6,697 bases of DNA from Clostridiales bacterium (GTDB taxonomy: Bacteria > Bacillota > Clostridia > Oscillospirales > Oscillospiraceae). The notes under the pieces were generated by a model. It had not been told where the DNA came from and did no database searches. It worked only from the letters and a program-made list of their open reading frames with translations. The DNA lies in the NCBI GenBank assembly GCA_003516765.1, contig DPCD01000102.1, forward strand, positions 1-6,697. The letters run 5' to 3'. This document shows positions 1-6,471 of this stretch, piece after piece. The stretch's first letter is position 1. The number at the start of each line of letters is the position of its first letter. Position numbers and translations under genes: made by a program.

Positions 1-1
1 C

Positions 2-1108
2 GGCTGGAAAGGTCTGTTTGGAATCTTTTCCTATCTGGATACGCCGTTTTCTGATGTTGCCGCAGCACTGAAAGCAGAAGAAAAACAAAAAGAAAATGGG
101 AAAGGTCACTATATCCTGATCGGTCTTGTAATCGGCATTCCGCTGCTGATGGTTGTCGCAGCACTTCTGCTGAGTGCGGATGCGGTGTTTGCAAGTCTGG
201 TATCGCGGTTTTTCGGAGAACTGGCATGGTCGGATTTTATTACTGTTTTCCTGATGCTGGTGCTTGTCTATCTGTTTGCATACGGATTTATCCGTGGACT
301 CCTTACCAAAAGCCTGACCGGGAAAAGACGGGAGTGCCTTGGGGAGCCACTGGCTGCAATTACGGTGCTTTCTCTTTTAACAGCAATATATGCGGTATTT
401 TGTACAATTCAGATTGTTTATCTGTTTTTACGGGCAGGGACGCTTCCGGAACAGATGACATGGGCACAGTATGCGCGTCAGGGATTTTTCCAGCTGCTGG
501 CAGTTTGCGTGATTAACCTTGCAGTTGTGGCGGTGTGTCTGTTTGGGTTTCGCAAAAACCGGGCACTGCAGATTCTTCTGACGGCTGTGTGCGCAATGAC
601 TTATGTGCTGATCGCCTCGAGCGCATGGAGAATGTATCTGTATATTCGCCAATATTCCCTGACGTTTCTTAGGCTGATGGTGTTGTGGGCGCTGCTCGTG
701 ATGGCGGTAATCTTTGTAGGGACGATGATAGCGGTCTGGAAGCGTGATTTTGAACTGCCGAGGTTCTGGCTGATAGCAGTCACATTTTTGTACCTGATTC
801 CCGCGTTCGGGCGTCCGGATTACTGGATTGCATCTTATAATGTATCCCGTGAAGCCAATACCCAGGAGTCCGTCATGTATTCGCAGGATGCTGACGACGC
901 CCTCCCGACAACCGCGGACTACTCCTATCTGCGCGGTCTGTCTGCGGATGCAGCGCCGGTTCTGATCGGACGAAAAGACCTGACCGGAGACGCTGTGCCA
1001 TGGATGCATGCCTATGAAGAAGATCAACGTTCGGAAACGAAGAATCTTGGCATTCGAAACTTCAATCTGTCCCTCTGGCAGGCAAAAAGGAGACTCTCGC
1101 AGGGATGA
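2..1108 (+). CDS. DUF4173-family polytopic membrane protein, 5' end missing
   Basis: The frame is open from base 2, so the start lies outside the window; 368 residues are visible before TGA at 1106-1108. I see about seven hydrophobic segments, at visible residues about 40-57, 80-97, 117-143, 162-183, 189-209, 225-246 and 255-269. A polar cytosolic or extracellular tail of about 100 residues follows. The stretch with TWAQYARQGFFQL (about 153-165) and the IASYNV motif just after the last membrane segment resemble the DUF4153/DUF4173 group of integral membrane proteins; this assignment is from memory of the family. The biochemical function of that family is not known, and I infer only a membrane location. 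An internal ATG at 149 would remove the first hydrophobic stretch and is not the true start. No rho-independent terminator is visible directly after the stop. The next gene (tatD) has its own likely promoter, so this gene probably belongs to an upstream unit. Confidence 0.8.
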   Translation, partial: GWKGLFGIFSYLDTPFSDVAAALKAEEKQKENGKGHYILIGLVIGIPLLMVVAALLLSADAVFASLVSRFFGELAWSDFITVFLMLVLVYLFAYGFIRGLLTKSLTGKRRECLGEPLAAITVLSLLTAIYAVFCTIQIVYLFLRAGTLPEQMTWAQYARQGFFQLLAVCVINLAVVAVCLFGFRKNRALQILLTAVCAMTYVLIASSAWRMYLYIRQYSLTFLRLMVLWALLVMAVIFVGTMIAVWKRDFELPRFWLIAVTFLYLIPAFGRPDYWIASYNVSREANTQESVMYSQDADDALPTTADYSYLRGLSADAAPVLIGRKDLTGDAVPWMHAYEEDQRSETKNLGIRNFNLSLWQAKRRLSQG

Positions 1109-1162
1109 AAGGCGCACCTGCCGTATCATCGTGTTTTCTGTCGAAGATTTCCGGTAAAATCA

Positions 1163-1193
1163 TTGGTAAAACAGCCGGAAGGTATGCTATACT
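1163..1193 (+). promoter_or_regulatory. probable extended -10 promoter for tatD
   Basis: TGCTATACT at 1185-1193 is a TG-N-TATACT extended -10 element (the -10 hexamer is 1188-1193). A weak -35 candidate, TTGGTA, lies at 1163-1168 with a long 19-base spacer; extended -10 promoters tolerate a poor -35. Transcription would begin near 1200, giving a leader of roughly 90 bases before the tatD ATG. A 7-base direct repeat, GGTAAAA, sits at 1153-1159 and 1165-1171, overlapping the -35 region. This is motif reading only. Confidence 0.45.
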
Positions 1194-1291
1194 TGTGCAG
1201 AAGCAATACCCTATGCCGGCAGGGCTTTATGCAGCAGAACCTCTGCGTGGGCGGCACTGGCGCAGAAAAGAAAAAAGACAGGAACCAAACG

Positions 1292-2068
1292 ATGATATTT
1301 GATACACATGCCCACTACGATGATGAGGCGTTTGAAGAGGATCGGGAAGCGCTGATTGCTTCCCTCGCAGAACAGGGGATCGGAAGAGTCGTCAATGTGG
1401 CAGCGGACCTTGCTTCTGTATCCACGAGCCTGACCCTCGCACAACAGTATCCGTTTATTTACGCGGCGGTCGGCGTTCATCCGTCCAACGTGCAGGAGCT
1501 GACGGAGCGGGACTACGAATGGCTGGAAGAAAAACTGGCGGCTCCCAAAGCAGTTGCTGTCGGGGAAATCGGACTGGATTACTACTGGGACAAAGAGCCC
1601 GAGGTGCAGGCGCGTCAGCGGGAAAGCTTTTCCAGACAGCTTCAGCTTGCCAAAAAGCTGGATAAGCCTGTCATCATCCACTCCAGAGATGCGGCAAAGG
1701 ACACGCTGGATGTGATGGCAGCGGAGGGCGGAAGCCAACTCCGCGCAGTGATTCACTGCTTTTCTTATACGAAGGAAACAGCACGGGAGTTTCAAAAATG
1801 GGACTACTATTTTGGCATCGGCGGCGTGCTGACCTTTAAAAATGCATCCCGCCTTGTGGAGGCTGTTAAAGCCATGCCGCGGGACAGAATTTTATTGGAG
1901 ACGGACTGCCCGTACCTTGCTCCGGAACCATGCCGCGGACGGCGGAACGATTCGTCTCTGCTCGTTTATACGGCGCGCCGGCTGGCGGAAATTCTGGAGA
2001 CTTCTTTCGAGGAAATCTGCCGGATTACAACGGACAACGCATTTCGAATTTTTGGCAGACTGCACTAA
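1292..2068 (+). CDS. tatD: TatD-family metal-dependent hydrolase (3'-5' DNA exonuclease)
   Basis: This is a 258-residue protein, the usual length for TatD enzymes, which are cytosolic TIM-barrel metallohydrolases acting as 3'-5' exonucleases or DNases. Visible metal-site features are H6 and H8 in DTHAHYD, E92 in VGEIGLDYYWD, H130 in VIIHSRDA, H155 in IHCFSY and D205 in LLETDCPYLAP. These form the complete expected ligand set, so the enzyme should be active. I chose ATG 1292 because family members begin almost directly with the (M)xFDTHxH motif. An open extension to ATG 1163 would add 43 residues unlike the family and would run through the promoter region. The Shine-Dalgarno site is modest (AGGAA near 1280-1284). 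In B. subtilis the orthologue (yabD) stands next to yabE, as here. The next gene starts about 186 bases downstream behind its own promoter; no clear terminator separates them. Confidence 0.95.
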   Translation: MIFDTHAHYDDEAFEEDREALIASLAEQGIGRVVNVAADLASVSTSLTLAQQYPFIYAAVGVHPSNVQELTERDYEWLEEKLAAPKAVAVGEIGLDYYWDKEPEVQARQRESFSRQLQLAKKLDKPVIIHSRDAAKDTLDVMAAEGGSQLRAVIHCFSYTKETAREFQKWDYYFGIGGVLTFKNASRLVEAVKAMPRDRILLETDCPYLAPEPCRGRRNDSSLLVYTARRLAEILETSFEEICRITTDNAFRIFGRLH

Positions 2069-2077
2069 AAAATTGAT

Positions 2078-2086
2078 TTATCCACA
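2078..2086 (+). promoter_or_regulatory. perfect DnaA box, isolated
   Basis: TTATCCACA matches the strong DnaA-box consensus (TTATNCACA) at every position. It lies 10 bases after the tatD stop and about 60 bases upstream of the -35 box of the yabE-like gene. I found no second perfect copy in the window, so this is not an origin by itself. It could be a DnaA-responsive control site or a DnaA-titration site, or chance. Confidence 0.4.
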
Positions 2087-2146
2087 AGAAATTCTGTTCA
2101 CATTGCAAGCAGGCTGCATGAAATTCCGCAATCGCGAACGCAGAAG

Positions 2147-2176
2147 TTGACACGCTTCATATTTTTATACTACAAT
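2147..2176 (+). promoter_or_regulatory. sigma-A-type promoter of the yabE-like gene and ksgA
   Basis: A consensus -35 TTGACA (2147-2152) is followed after 18 bases by TACAAT (2171-2176). Both hexamers are very close to the housekeeping sigma-factor consensus and the surrounding DNA is AT-rich. Transcription would start near 2183. Because the genes at about 2255-3325 and 3327-4208 are only one base apart, this promoter probably drives both. The TTG of the -35 box is also the first codon of the longest open frame here, which argues against that TTG being the translation start. A 10-base palindrome, AATTCGAATT, lies in the leader at 2190-2199. Confidence 0.65.
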
Positions 2177-2240
2177 TATTTTGCTGTTGAATTCGAATTT
2201 ATATTATATGGCAGTGAGCAATTTGTAAACGAAAATGAGA

Positions 2241-2257
2241 TTGGAGCGATTTGTATT
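2241..2257 (+). promoter_or_regulatory. ribosome binding site and possible ATT start of the yabE-like gene
   Basis: TTGGAG (2241-2246) is the only Shine-Dalgarno-like sequence upstream of the coding frame that gives good spacing to an in-frame codon. Eight bases later comes ATT (2255-2257), a rare but known bacterial start (E. coli infC and pcnB). No ATG, GTG or TTG occurs in frame between 2150 and 2311. This site decides the start call and is inferred rather than proven. Confidence 0.4.
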
Positions 2258-3325
2258 AATATTCGAACGCAAATCAAACGGATTAAAAGATCATTCGGTT
2301 TTGTAAAATATATGGCGCTTCTTTTTGGCGTTCTTGCCGTATCGCTGTGCGCGGCGGTCGCGCTGTTTACGAAGGATTTCAGAACGGTTACGATCAGCGC
2401 AGACGGCAAGCTCTATGAGATTACCACGCGCGCCGATACGGTTGCAGAGGCGGTTGAGGCCGCCGGTGTCGTGCTTGGCGCCGAGGATAAGGTGAATTAC
2501 GAGCTTTCGTGCAGCGTGGACGATGTGGATGGGATCATCACCGTCTCGAGGCCCATCACACTGACGGTAAATCTGGCGAACGATACGAGGGTCATCACGT
2601 CTTATTCCGATGACGCATCTGATGCGCTTCAGGAAAACGGAATTCCGTTTGACGAGTCTCAGGATGTCATTCTCGGTACGGAGGATGGAAAGGTTTCGGA
2701 CGGCGACGAGATCACGGTTGTGATCACATCCACGAAAACGGTGGAGGAGCAGGAGGAAATTCCTTTTGACACTGTATACGTAGAGGATAACACTCTGTAT
2801 CAGGGAGACACGGAGGTCGTTACGGAGGGAAAGAACGGCGTCGTCACCAGGACGTATACCGTGAATCTGGAGGACGGCGTGGAGGTTTCCCGCGAGCTTG
2901 TCTCGGAGGTTCGGACGGAGCCCGTGAACAGAGTCGTTGCAAAGGGAACGAAGGTTTATTTTACAAATTCCAGAGGCTTGAATGACAGCTTTACCAAGCA
3001 GTATGAGATGCGTGCGACCGCATATGCGCCGACGCCGGAAAACCACGGCTATGCGACGGCCTCTGGGAATAGAGCGCGCGACGGCGTCGTGGCGGTAGAT
3101 CCGGATATCATTCCTCTGGGAACGAAGCTTTATGTGAAAAGCAATGTCGCCGGCGTTCCGGATTACGGCTACTGTATTGCGTGGGACGTAGGAGGCAGCA
3201 TCAAAGACATGCGGATCGATCTCTTTATGGAAAGCGTATATGCCTGTTATCAGTTTGGCTCGCGTTCCGTAACCGTATATGTTCTGGAGGATCAGAGCAT
3301 CGATGTATTTTCACTGAGAGGATAA
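2255..3325 (+). CDS. yabE: YabE-like cell-wall protein: DUF348, G5 and 3D domains
   Basis: From the proposed ATT start the protein has 356 residues. It has a basic N-terminus (NIRTQIKRIKRSFGFVKY) and one hydrophobic segment (about residues 20-37), a signal peptide or membrane anchor. Two DUF348-type repeats follow (about 38-82 and 97-136). A G5-like region follows (about 140-230), marked by the TVEEQEEIPF stretch. A C-terminal 3D domain (about 250-350) begins MRATAYAP and contains VAVDPDIIPLGTKLYV and the late DMRIDLF aspartates that give the family its name. 3D domains resemble the MltA lytic-transglycosylase fold, and relatives (YabE, YocH, resuscitation-promoting-factor-like proteins) act on peptidoglycan outside the cell; muralytic activity here is inference. 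The in-frame TTG at 2147 is the promoter -35 box. ATG 2312 lacks a Shine-Dalgarno site and would delete the basic region before the membrane segment. Either alternative leaves the domains unchanged. The stop at 3323-3325 is one base from ksgA. Confidence 0.88.
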   Translation: MNIRTQIKRIKRSFGFVKYMALLFGVLAVSLCAAVALFTKDFRTVTISADGKLYEITTRADTVAEAVEAAGVVLGAEDKVNYELSCSVDDVDGIITVSRPITLTVNLANDTRVITSYSDDASDALQENGIPFDESQDVILGTEDGKVSDGDEITVVITSTKTVEEQEEIPFDTVYVEDNTLYQGDTEVVTEGKNGVVTRTYTVNLEDGVEVSRELVSEVRTEPVNRVVAKGTKVYFTNSRGLNDSFTKQYEMRATAYAPTPENHGYATASGNRARDGVVAVDPDIIPLGTKLYVKSNVAGVPDYGYCIAWDVGGSIKDMRIDLFMESVYACYQFGSRSVTVYVLEDQSIDVFSLRG

Positions 3326-3326
3326 G

Positions 3327-4208
3327 ATGGATCGGCGCTTTCATACGAGGGAACGGATGGATTTTTTCGGCGTCAGACCGTCGAAAGGTCTCGGACAGAA
3401 TTTCCTGAACGATTTTTCGGTCGTTCAGGAAATTGTTTATTGCGCCGGCTTGACAAAAGAGGATCTCGTGATTGAGGTCGGCCCCGGGCTGGGCGCGCTG
3501 ACCGGCCAGCTTGCGGAGTCTGCGGGACAAGTCCTCGCGGTAGAAATCGACCGCAGCCTGATCCCTCCGCTCCAGGCTGTCTGCACAGAGTATGGGAATA
3601 TCGAGCTGATCGAGGGAGATATTTTAAAGCTAGATATCCGCAGCATTGTTGCGGAGCGCATTGCCGCATCGGAGGGCGCGCTGAAGCGCGTCAAGGTTGT
3701 TGCAAATCTGCCGTATTATATTACTACTCCGATTATCCTGTCGTTTCTGGAGCACGGATTGCCGCTGCTAACTTCCATGACGTTCATGGTGCAGAAGGAA
3801 GTCGCCCAGCGGATGACCGCGCGGCCCGGAGGAAAAGAATACGGCGCGCTGACGGTTGCGGTAGGATACTTTTCCGAAGCAGAGATCCTTTTTACCGTGC
3901 CGCCTCACTGCTTTATTCCGCAGCCTGCGGTGGATTCTGCGGTCATTCGGCTTATAGTGCGGAAGGAACCGCCGTTTCCTCTGGAAGACCGTGACTTCTT
4001 TTTCAAGGTGGTGCGCGCGTCGTTTTGCCAGAGACGGAAAATGCTGGCCAATTCGCTTGCAAACGCTCCCTATCTGGGGATTTCGAGAGAAAAAGTGATT
4101 CAATGCATTGAAGCGCTTGACAGGGATGCCGGAATTCGGGGAGAAGTGCTGTCGCCCGAAGAGTTTGGCAGGCTGTCGAATTTAATCTTGCAGAATCGCG
4201 GCATTTGA
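3327..4208 (+). CDS. rsmA: 16S rRNA (adenine1518-N6/adenine1519-N6) dimethyltransferase
   Basis: RsmA (KsgA) is a 293-residue protein of usual length. It uses S-adenosylmethionine to dimethylate two adjacent adenines in the 3' terminal helix of 16S rRNA during small-subunit maturation; loss of this methylation gives kasugamycin resistance. Visible motifs are GLGQNFLND (21-29), the SAM-binding loop IEVGPGLGALTGQL (49-62), the acidic AVEID (71-75), EGD (96-98), and the catalytic NLPYY (128-132). The PAVDSAVIRL segment (200-209) and FCQRRKMLANSL (233-244) are typical of the C-terminal half. ATG 3327 is preceded by GAGAGG (3316-3321), a good Shine-Dalgarno site lying in the end of the previous gene, with a one-base gap between the genes. 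This implies co-transcription and perhaps translational coupling with the yabE-like gene. In B. subtilis rnmV sits between yabE and ksgA; here it does not. The 3' end overlaps the pckG promoter. Confidence 0.97.
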   Translation: MDRRFHTRERMDFFGVRPSKGLGQNFLNDFSVVQEIVYCAGLTKEDLVIEVGPGLGALTGQLAESAGQVLAVEIDRSLIPPLQAVCTEYGNIELIEGDILKLDIRSIVAERIAASEGALKRVKVVANLPYYITTPIILSFLEHGLPLLTSMTFMVQKEVAQRMTARPGGKEYGALTVAVGYFSEAEILFTVPPHCFIPQPAVDSAVIRLIVRKEPPFPLEDRDFFFKVVRASFCQRRKMLANSLANAPYLGISREKVIQCIEALDRDAGIRGEVLSPEEFGRLSNLILQNRGI

Positions 4209-4215
4209 GTATAAT
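4188..4215 (+). promoter_or_regulatory. promoter of pckG, overlapping the end of ksgA
   Basis: A perfect -10, TATAAT (4210-4215), lies 16 bases after TTGCAG (4188-4193). The -35 element is inside the last codons of ksgA and the -10 begins two bases after its stop. Transcription would start near 4222, leaving a leader of about 88 bases before the pckG ATG. A small ACGG/CCGT hairpin (4230-4244) is the only obvious structure in that leader, and I recognise no riboswitch. No terminator separates ksgA from pckG, so read-through is possible. Confidence 0.55.
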
Positions 4216-4309
4216 ATATTTGTGGGATTACGGGGTTCTGCCGTCTTATGAAGGGGCGGTTTCTCGGAATTTTACAAATCAGCGGATTGCAGAAAGAAGG
4301 AAAAGAACA

Positions 4310-6067
4310 ATGTACAAGAACGTTTACGTCAACGAATGGGTTGAACAGATGGCGAAGATGACGCAGCCCGATTCTATCGTGTGGATCGACGGTTCGGAAG
4401 AAGAACGTGAGCGGCTGACGAAGCAGGCGGTTTCCACGGGAGAAATGATGGAGCTGAACAGTGAAAAACTCCCCGGGTGTTTATATCATAGAACAGCGGA
4501 AAACGATGTTGCAAGAGTGGAACATCTTACATTTATTTGTACATCCAAAAAGGAAGACGCAGGACCGACGAACAACTGGATGGAGAAGAGCGCGGCTTAC
4601 GCAAAGCTCGGAACCCTCTTTGAGGGCTGCATGAAGGGCAGAACGATGTACGTGATTCCGTATATCATGGGTCCCGCTTTCTCGGAATTCAGCAAGGTCG
4701 GCATTGAAATAACCGACAGCATTTATGTTGTTCTGAATATGAGAATTATGACGAGAATGGGGAAGGTTGCCATGGATATGCTTGGCGATTCTCCGAATTT
4801 CGTGAAGGGCCTGCATTCCAAGGGCGAGCTTGATCCCGAGAAGCGCTTCATTTGCCATTTCCCGGAGGATAACGCGATCTGGTCGATCGGATCGGGCTAC
4901 GGCGGAAACGTGCTCCTGGGCAAGAAGTGCTTTGCGCTCCGAATTGCGAGCTGGCTCGGCCGGAAAGAGGGCTGGATGGCAGAGCATATGCTGATCCTTG
5001 GCGTAGAAGATCCTTCCGGCAATATTCAGTACGTTTCGGCGGCATTCCCGAGCGCTTGCGGAAAAACGAACCTTGCGATGCTGATTCCGCCGGAGAAATA
5101 CAGAGAAAAAGGCTACAAGGTTTGGACGGTGGGCGACGATATCGCCTGGCTCCGGATCGGCCCCGACGGCAGACTCTGGGCGGTCAACCCGGAGGCTGGC
5201 TTCTTTGGCGTTGCACCGGGAACCAGCATGAAATCAAATCCGAACGCGCTTCTTACCTGCCAGAAGAATACGATTTTCACAAACGTGGCTTTGACTCCGG
5301 AAAAGACGGTCTGGTGGGAAGGCATGGGCGTACCGGCGCCGGCGCATGCGATCGACTGGAAAGGAAACGAATGGACGCCGGATATGAGTACGAAAGCGGC
5401 GCATCCGAATTCCCGTTTTACTGCTCCCGCAAATCAGTGCCCCTGCATTTCGAAGGAGTGGGAGAATCCTGCCGGCGTGCCGATTACAGCGATGATTTTC
5501 GGCGGCAGACGCGCGAAGGTTGCTCCGCTGGTTTACCAGTCGTTCAGTTGGGAGCACGGTGTGTTCGTAGGCGCGACGATGGCCTCGGAAACAACGGCGG
5601 CCGCTACGGGCGCAGTCGGCGTAGTAAGAAGAGATCCGATGGCAATGCTTCCGTTCTGCGGATACAATATGGGCGAGTATTTCCAGCACTGGCTGGAGAT
5701 GGGCAAGAAAATCCCGAATCCGCCTAAGATCTTTAATGTCAACTGGTTCCGCGTAGACGAAGAGGGCCATTTCATCTGGCCGGGATTCGGAGACAATCTG
5801 AGAGTTCTTCTGTGGATCCTTGCGCGCTGCAATAATGAAGTTGACGCGGTGGAATCGCCGATCGGTTATCTGCCGAAGCCTGAGGATATCGATCTCGAGG
5901 GCACGGAGATTACGCCGGAGGTGCTCAAGGGCCTTCTTTCGATCGACAAAGAAGCTTGGACGCAGGAAGTGGAAGATCAGAAAACGCATCTGGAGCGTTT
6001 CGAAAAGCTTCCGAAAGAGCTGTGGGAGCAGTACAACGCTCTTGCGGCGAGAATCGCCAAAATGTAA
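4310..6067 (+). CDS. pckG: phosphoenolpyruvate carboxykinase, GTP-dependent
   Basis: This 585-residue cytosolic enzyme catalyses oxaloacetate + GTP = phosphoenolpyruvate + GDP + CO2, linking the C4-acid pool to gluconeogenesis or, run backwards, to anaplerosis. It aligns by eye with animal PCK1 along its whole length, so it is the GTP type and not the ATP (PckA) type. Visible features are R69 (VARVEH), GCMKGRTMYVIP (107-118), the substrate loop SGYGGN (195-200), metal ligands K206 and H226 (AEHMLILG), and the P-loop FPSACGKTN (246-254) with the hyper-reactive Cys250. Also visible are VGDDIAW (274-280), NPEAGFFGVAPGTS (293-306), R369 in NSRF, and the guanine pocket aromatics F480, F488, F493 with N496. 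All key residues are present. ATG 4310 is chosen because AGAAGG (4295-4300) precedes it and the protein then begins like its relatives; an upstream in-frame TTG at 4205 would overlap ksgA and the promoter. A strong terminator follows. Confidence 0.97.
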   Translation: MYKNVYVNEWVEQMAKMTQPDSIVWIDGSEEERERLTKQAVSTGEMMELNSEKLPGCLYHRTAENDVARVEHLTFICTSKKEDAGPTNNWMEKSAAYAKLGTLFEGCMKGRTMYVIPYIMGPAFSEFSKVGIEITDSIYVVLNMRIMTRMGKVAMDMLGDSPNFVKGLHSKGELDPEKRFICHFPEDNAIWSIGSGYGGNVLLGKKCFALRIASWLGRKEGWMAEHMLILGVEDPSGNIQYVSAAFPSACGKTNLAMLIPPEKYREKGYKVWTVGDDIAWLRIGPDGRLWAVNPEAGFFGVAPGTSMKSNPNALLTCQKNTIFTNVALTPEKTVWWEGMGVPAPAHAIDWKGNEWTPDMSTKAAHPNSRFTAPANQCPCISKEWENPAGVPITAMIFGGRRAKVAPLVYQSFSWEHGVFVGATMASETTAAATGAVGVVRRDPMAMLPFCGYNMGEYFQHWLEMGKKIPNPPKIFNVNWFRVDEEGHFIWPGFGDNLRVLLWILARCNNEVDAVESPIGYLPKPEDIDLEGTEITPEVLKGLLSIDKEAWTQEVEDQKTHLERFEKLPKELWEQYNALAARIAKM

Positions 6068-6097
6068 TTCTCTGCGGTATATTCTGTAAAATTATGG

Positions 6098-6129
6098 AAA
6101 CGCGGCTTTGTTCGGCCGCGTTTTTTTTT
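6098..6129 (+). terminator. rho-independent terminator of pckG
   Basis: A 9-base-pair perfect stem, AAACGCGGC (6098-6106) with GCCGCGTTT (6115-6123), closes an 8-base loop and runs into nine consecutive T (6121-6129). It lies about 30 bases after the pckG stop. The A-rich left side could give some termination on the minus strand as well. Confidence 0.93.
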
Positions 6130-6131
6130 AC

Positions 6132-6161
6132 GTATATTTTTTCTGCCTGCGGCCATAATAG
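6132..6161 (+). promoter_or_regulatory. weak candidate promoter upstream of the DUF1540 gene, sigma-E-like
   Basis: GTATATT (6132-6138) resembles the -35 of the sporulation factor sigma-E. After 15 bases comes CATAATAG (6154-6161), which keeps the CATA core but not the rest of the -10 consensus. I see no good sigma-A pair between the pckG terminator and the gene. The match is partial and could be chance in AT-rich DNA. Confidence 0.2.
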
Positions 6162-6209
6162 GCTTGTATCCAAATGATATTAAAATATTTTAAGGAGGCG
6201 CTCTTCATT

Positions 6210-6410
6210 ATGGATAACAAGAAAGATATGAAAAACAATAAAACGGGAAAACAGACGATTTCCTGTGATGTGAAAAGCTGCAGATATAATATGGAAACAG
6301 AATGTGCATGCGCTCTCTCTGAGATCCACGTAGCACCCAAAAAAGGATGCTGCTCTCAGACCGAGGACGAGAGCCTGTGCTCGAGCTACCGTTGCAAGAA
6401 TTGTAACTGA
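6210..6410 (+). CDS. DUF1540 small cysteine-rich protein
   Basis: This is a 66-residue soluble protein with a lysine/asparagine-rich start (about residues 1-16) and then nine cysteines at positions 19, 24, 32, 34, 47, 48, 57, 62 and 65. The pattern ISCDVKSCRYN, ECAC, GCC, LCSSYRC matches the DUF1540 family common in Clostridia and Bacilli. The clustered cysteines suggest zinc or another metal, but the function is unknown. ATG 6210 follows a full Shine-Dalgarno sequence, TAAGGAGG (6191-6198), at 11 bases. An in-frame ATG at 6174 lies upstream of that site and is unlikely to be used. The gene stands alone between the pckG terminator and a convergent tRNA. No good housekeeping promoter is visible, only a partial sigma-E-like match. 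Confidence 0.88.
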   Translation: MDNKKDMKNNKTGKQTISCDVKSCRYNMETECACALSEIHVAPKKGCCSQTEDESLCSSYRCKNCN

Positions 6411-6439
6411 AATAGATGAGCTTTACGGCGCGCTGCCGG

Positions 6440-6471
6440 AAAAACCCGCGGGGATGCAAGTCTGCGCGGGT
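6440..6471 (-). terminator. terminator-like hairpin reading leftwards
   Basis: ACCCGCG (6444-6450) pairs perfectly with CGCGGGT (6465-6471) around a 14-base loop. Read on the minus strand, the stem runs straight into five T (6444-6440). On the plus strand the stem is followed by TACATAATATTTT, a poor U-tract, so it suits leftward transcription better than the DUF1540 message. It may act weakly in both directions. No known gene on the minus strand needs it apart from read-through of the tRNA. Confidence 0.45.

Noticed and set aside
428..1129. Long open frames on the minus strand (also 2291-3046 and 5234-5989)
   Set aside because: They lie antisense to well-supported genes, translate to arginine/histidine-rich nonsense typical of shadow frames, and have no start signals.
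1148..1182. TTCCGG (1149-1154) with CCGGAA (1175-1180) as a terminator for the DUF4173 gene
   Set aside because: The 6-bp stem has a 20-base loop, no T-run follows, and the interval coincides with the tatD promoter region.
1105..1302. 65-codon open frame overlapping the end of the DUF4173 gene
   Set aside because: It has no Shine-Dalgarno site, its translation has no recognisable composition or motif, and it runs through the tatD promoter and start.
4216..4309. Riboswitch in the pckG leader
   Set aside because: The leader is short with only a 4-bp hairpin, and none of the riboswitch core motifs I know is present.
4927..5727. 266-codon plus-strand frame inside pckG
   Set aside because: It is an alternative frame of a fully conserved enzyme and its arginine/glycine-rich translation is typical of a shadow.
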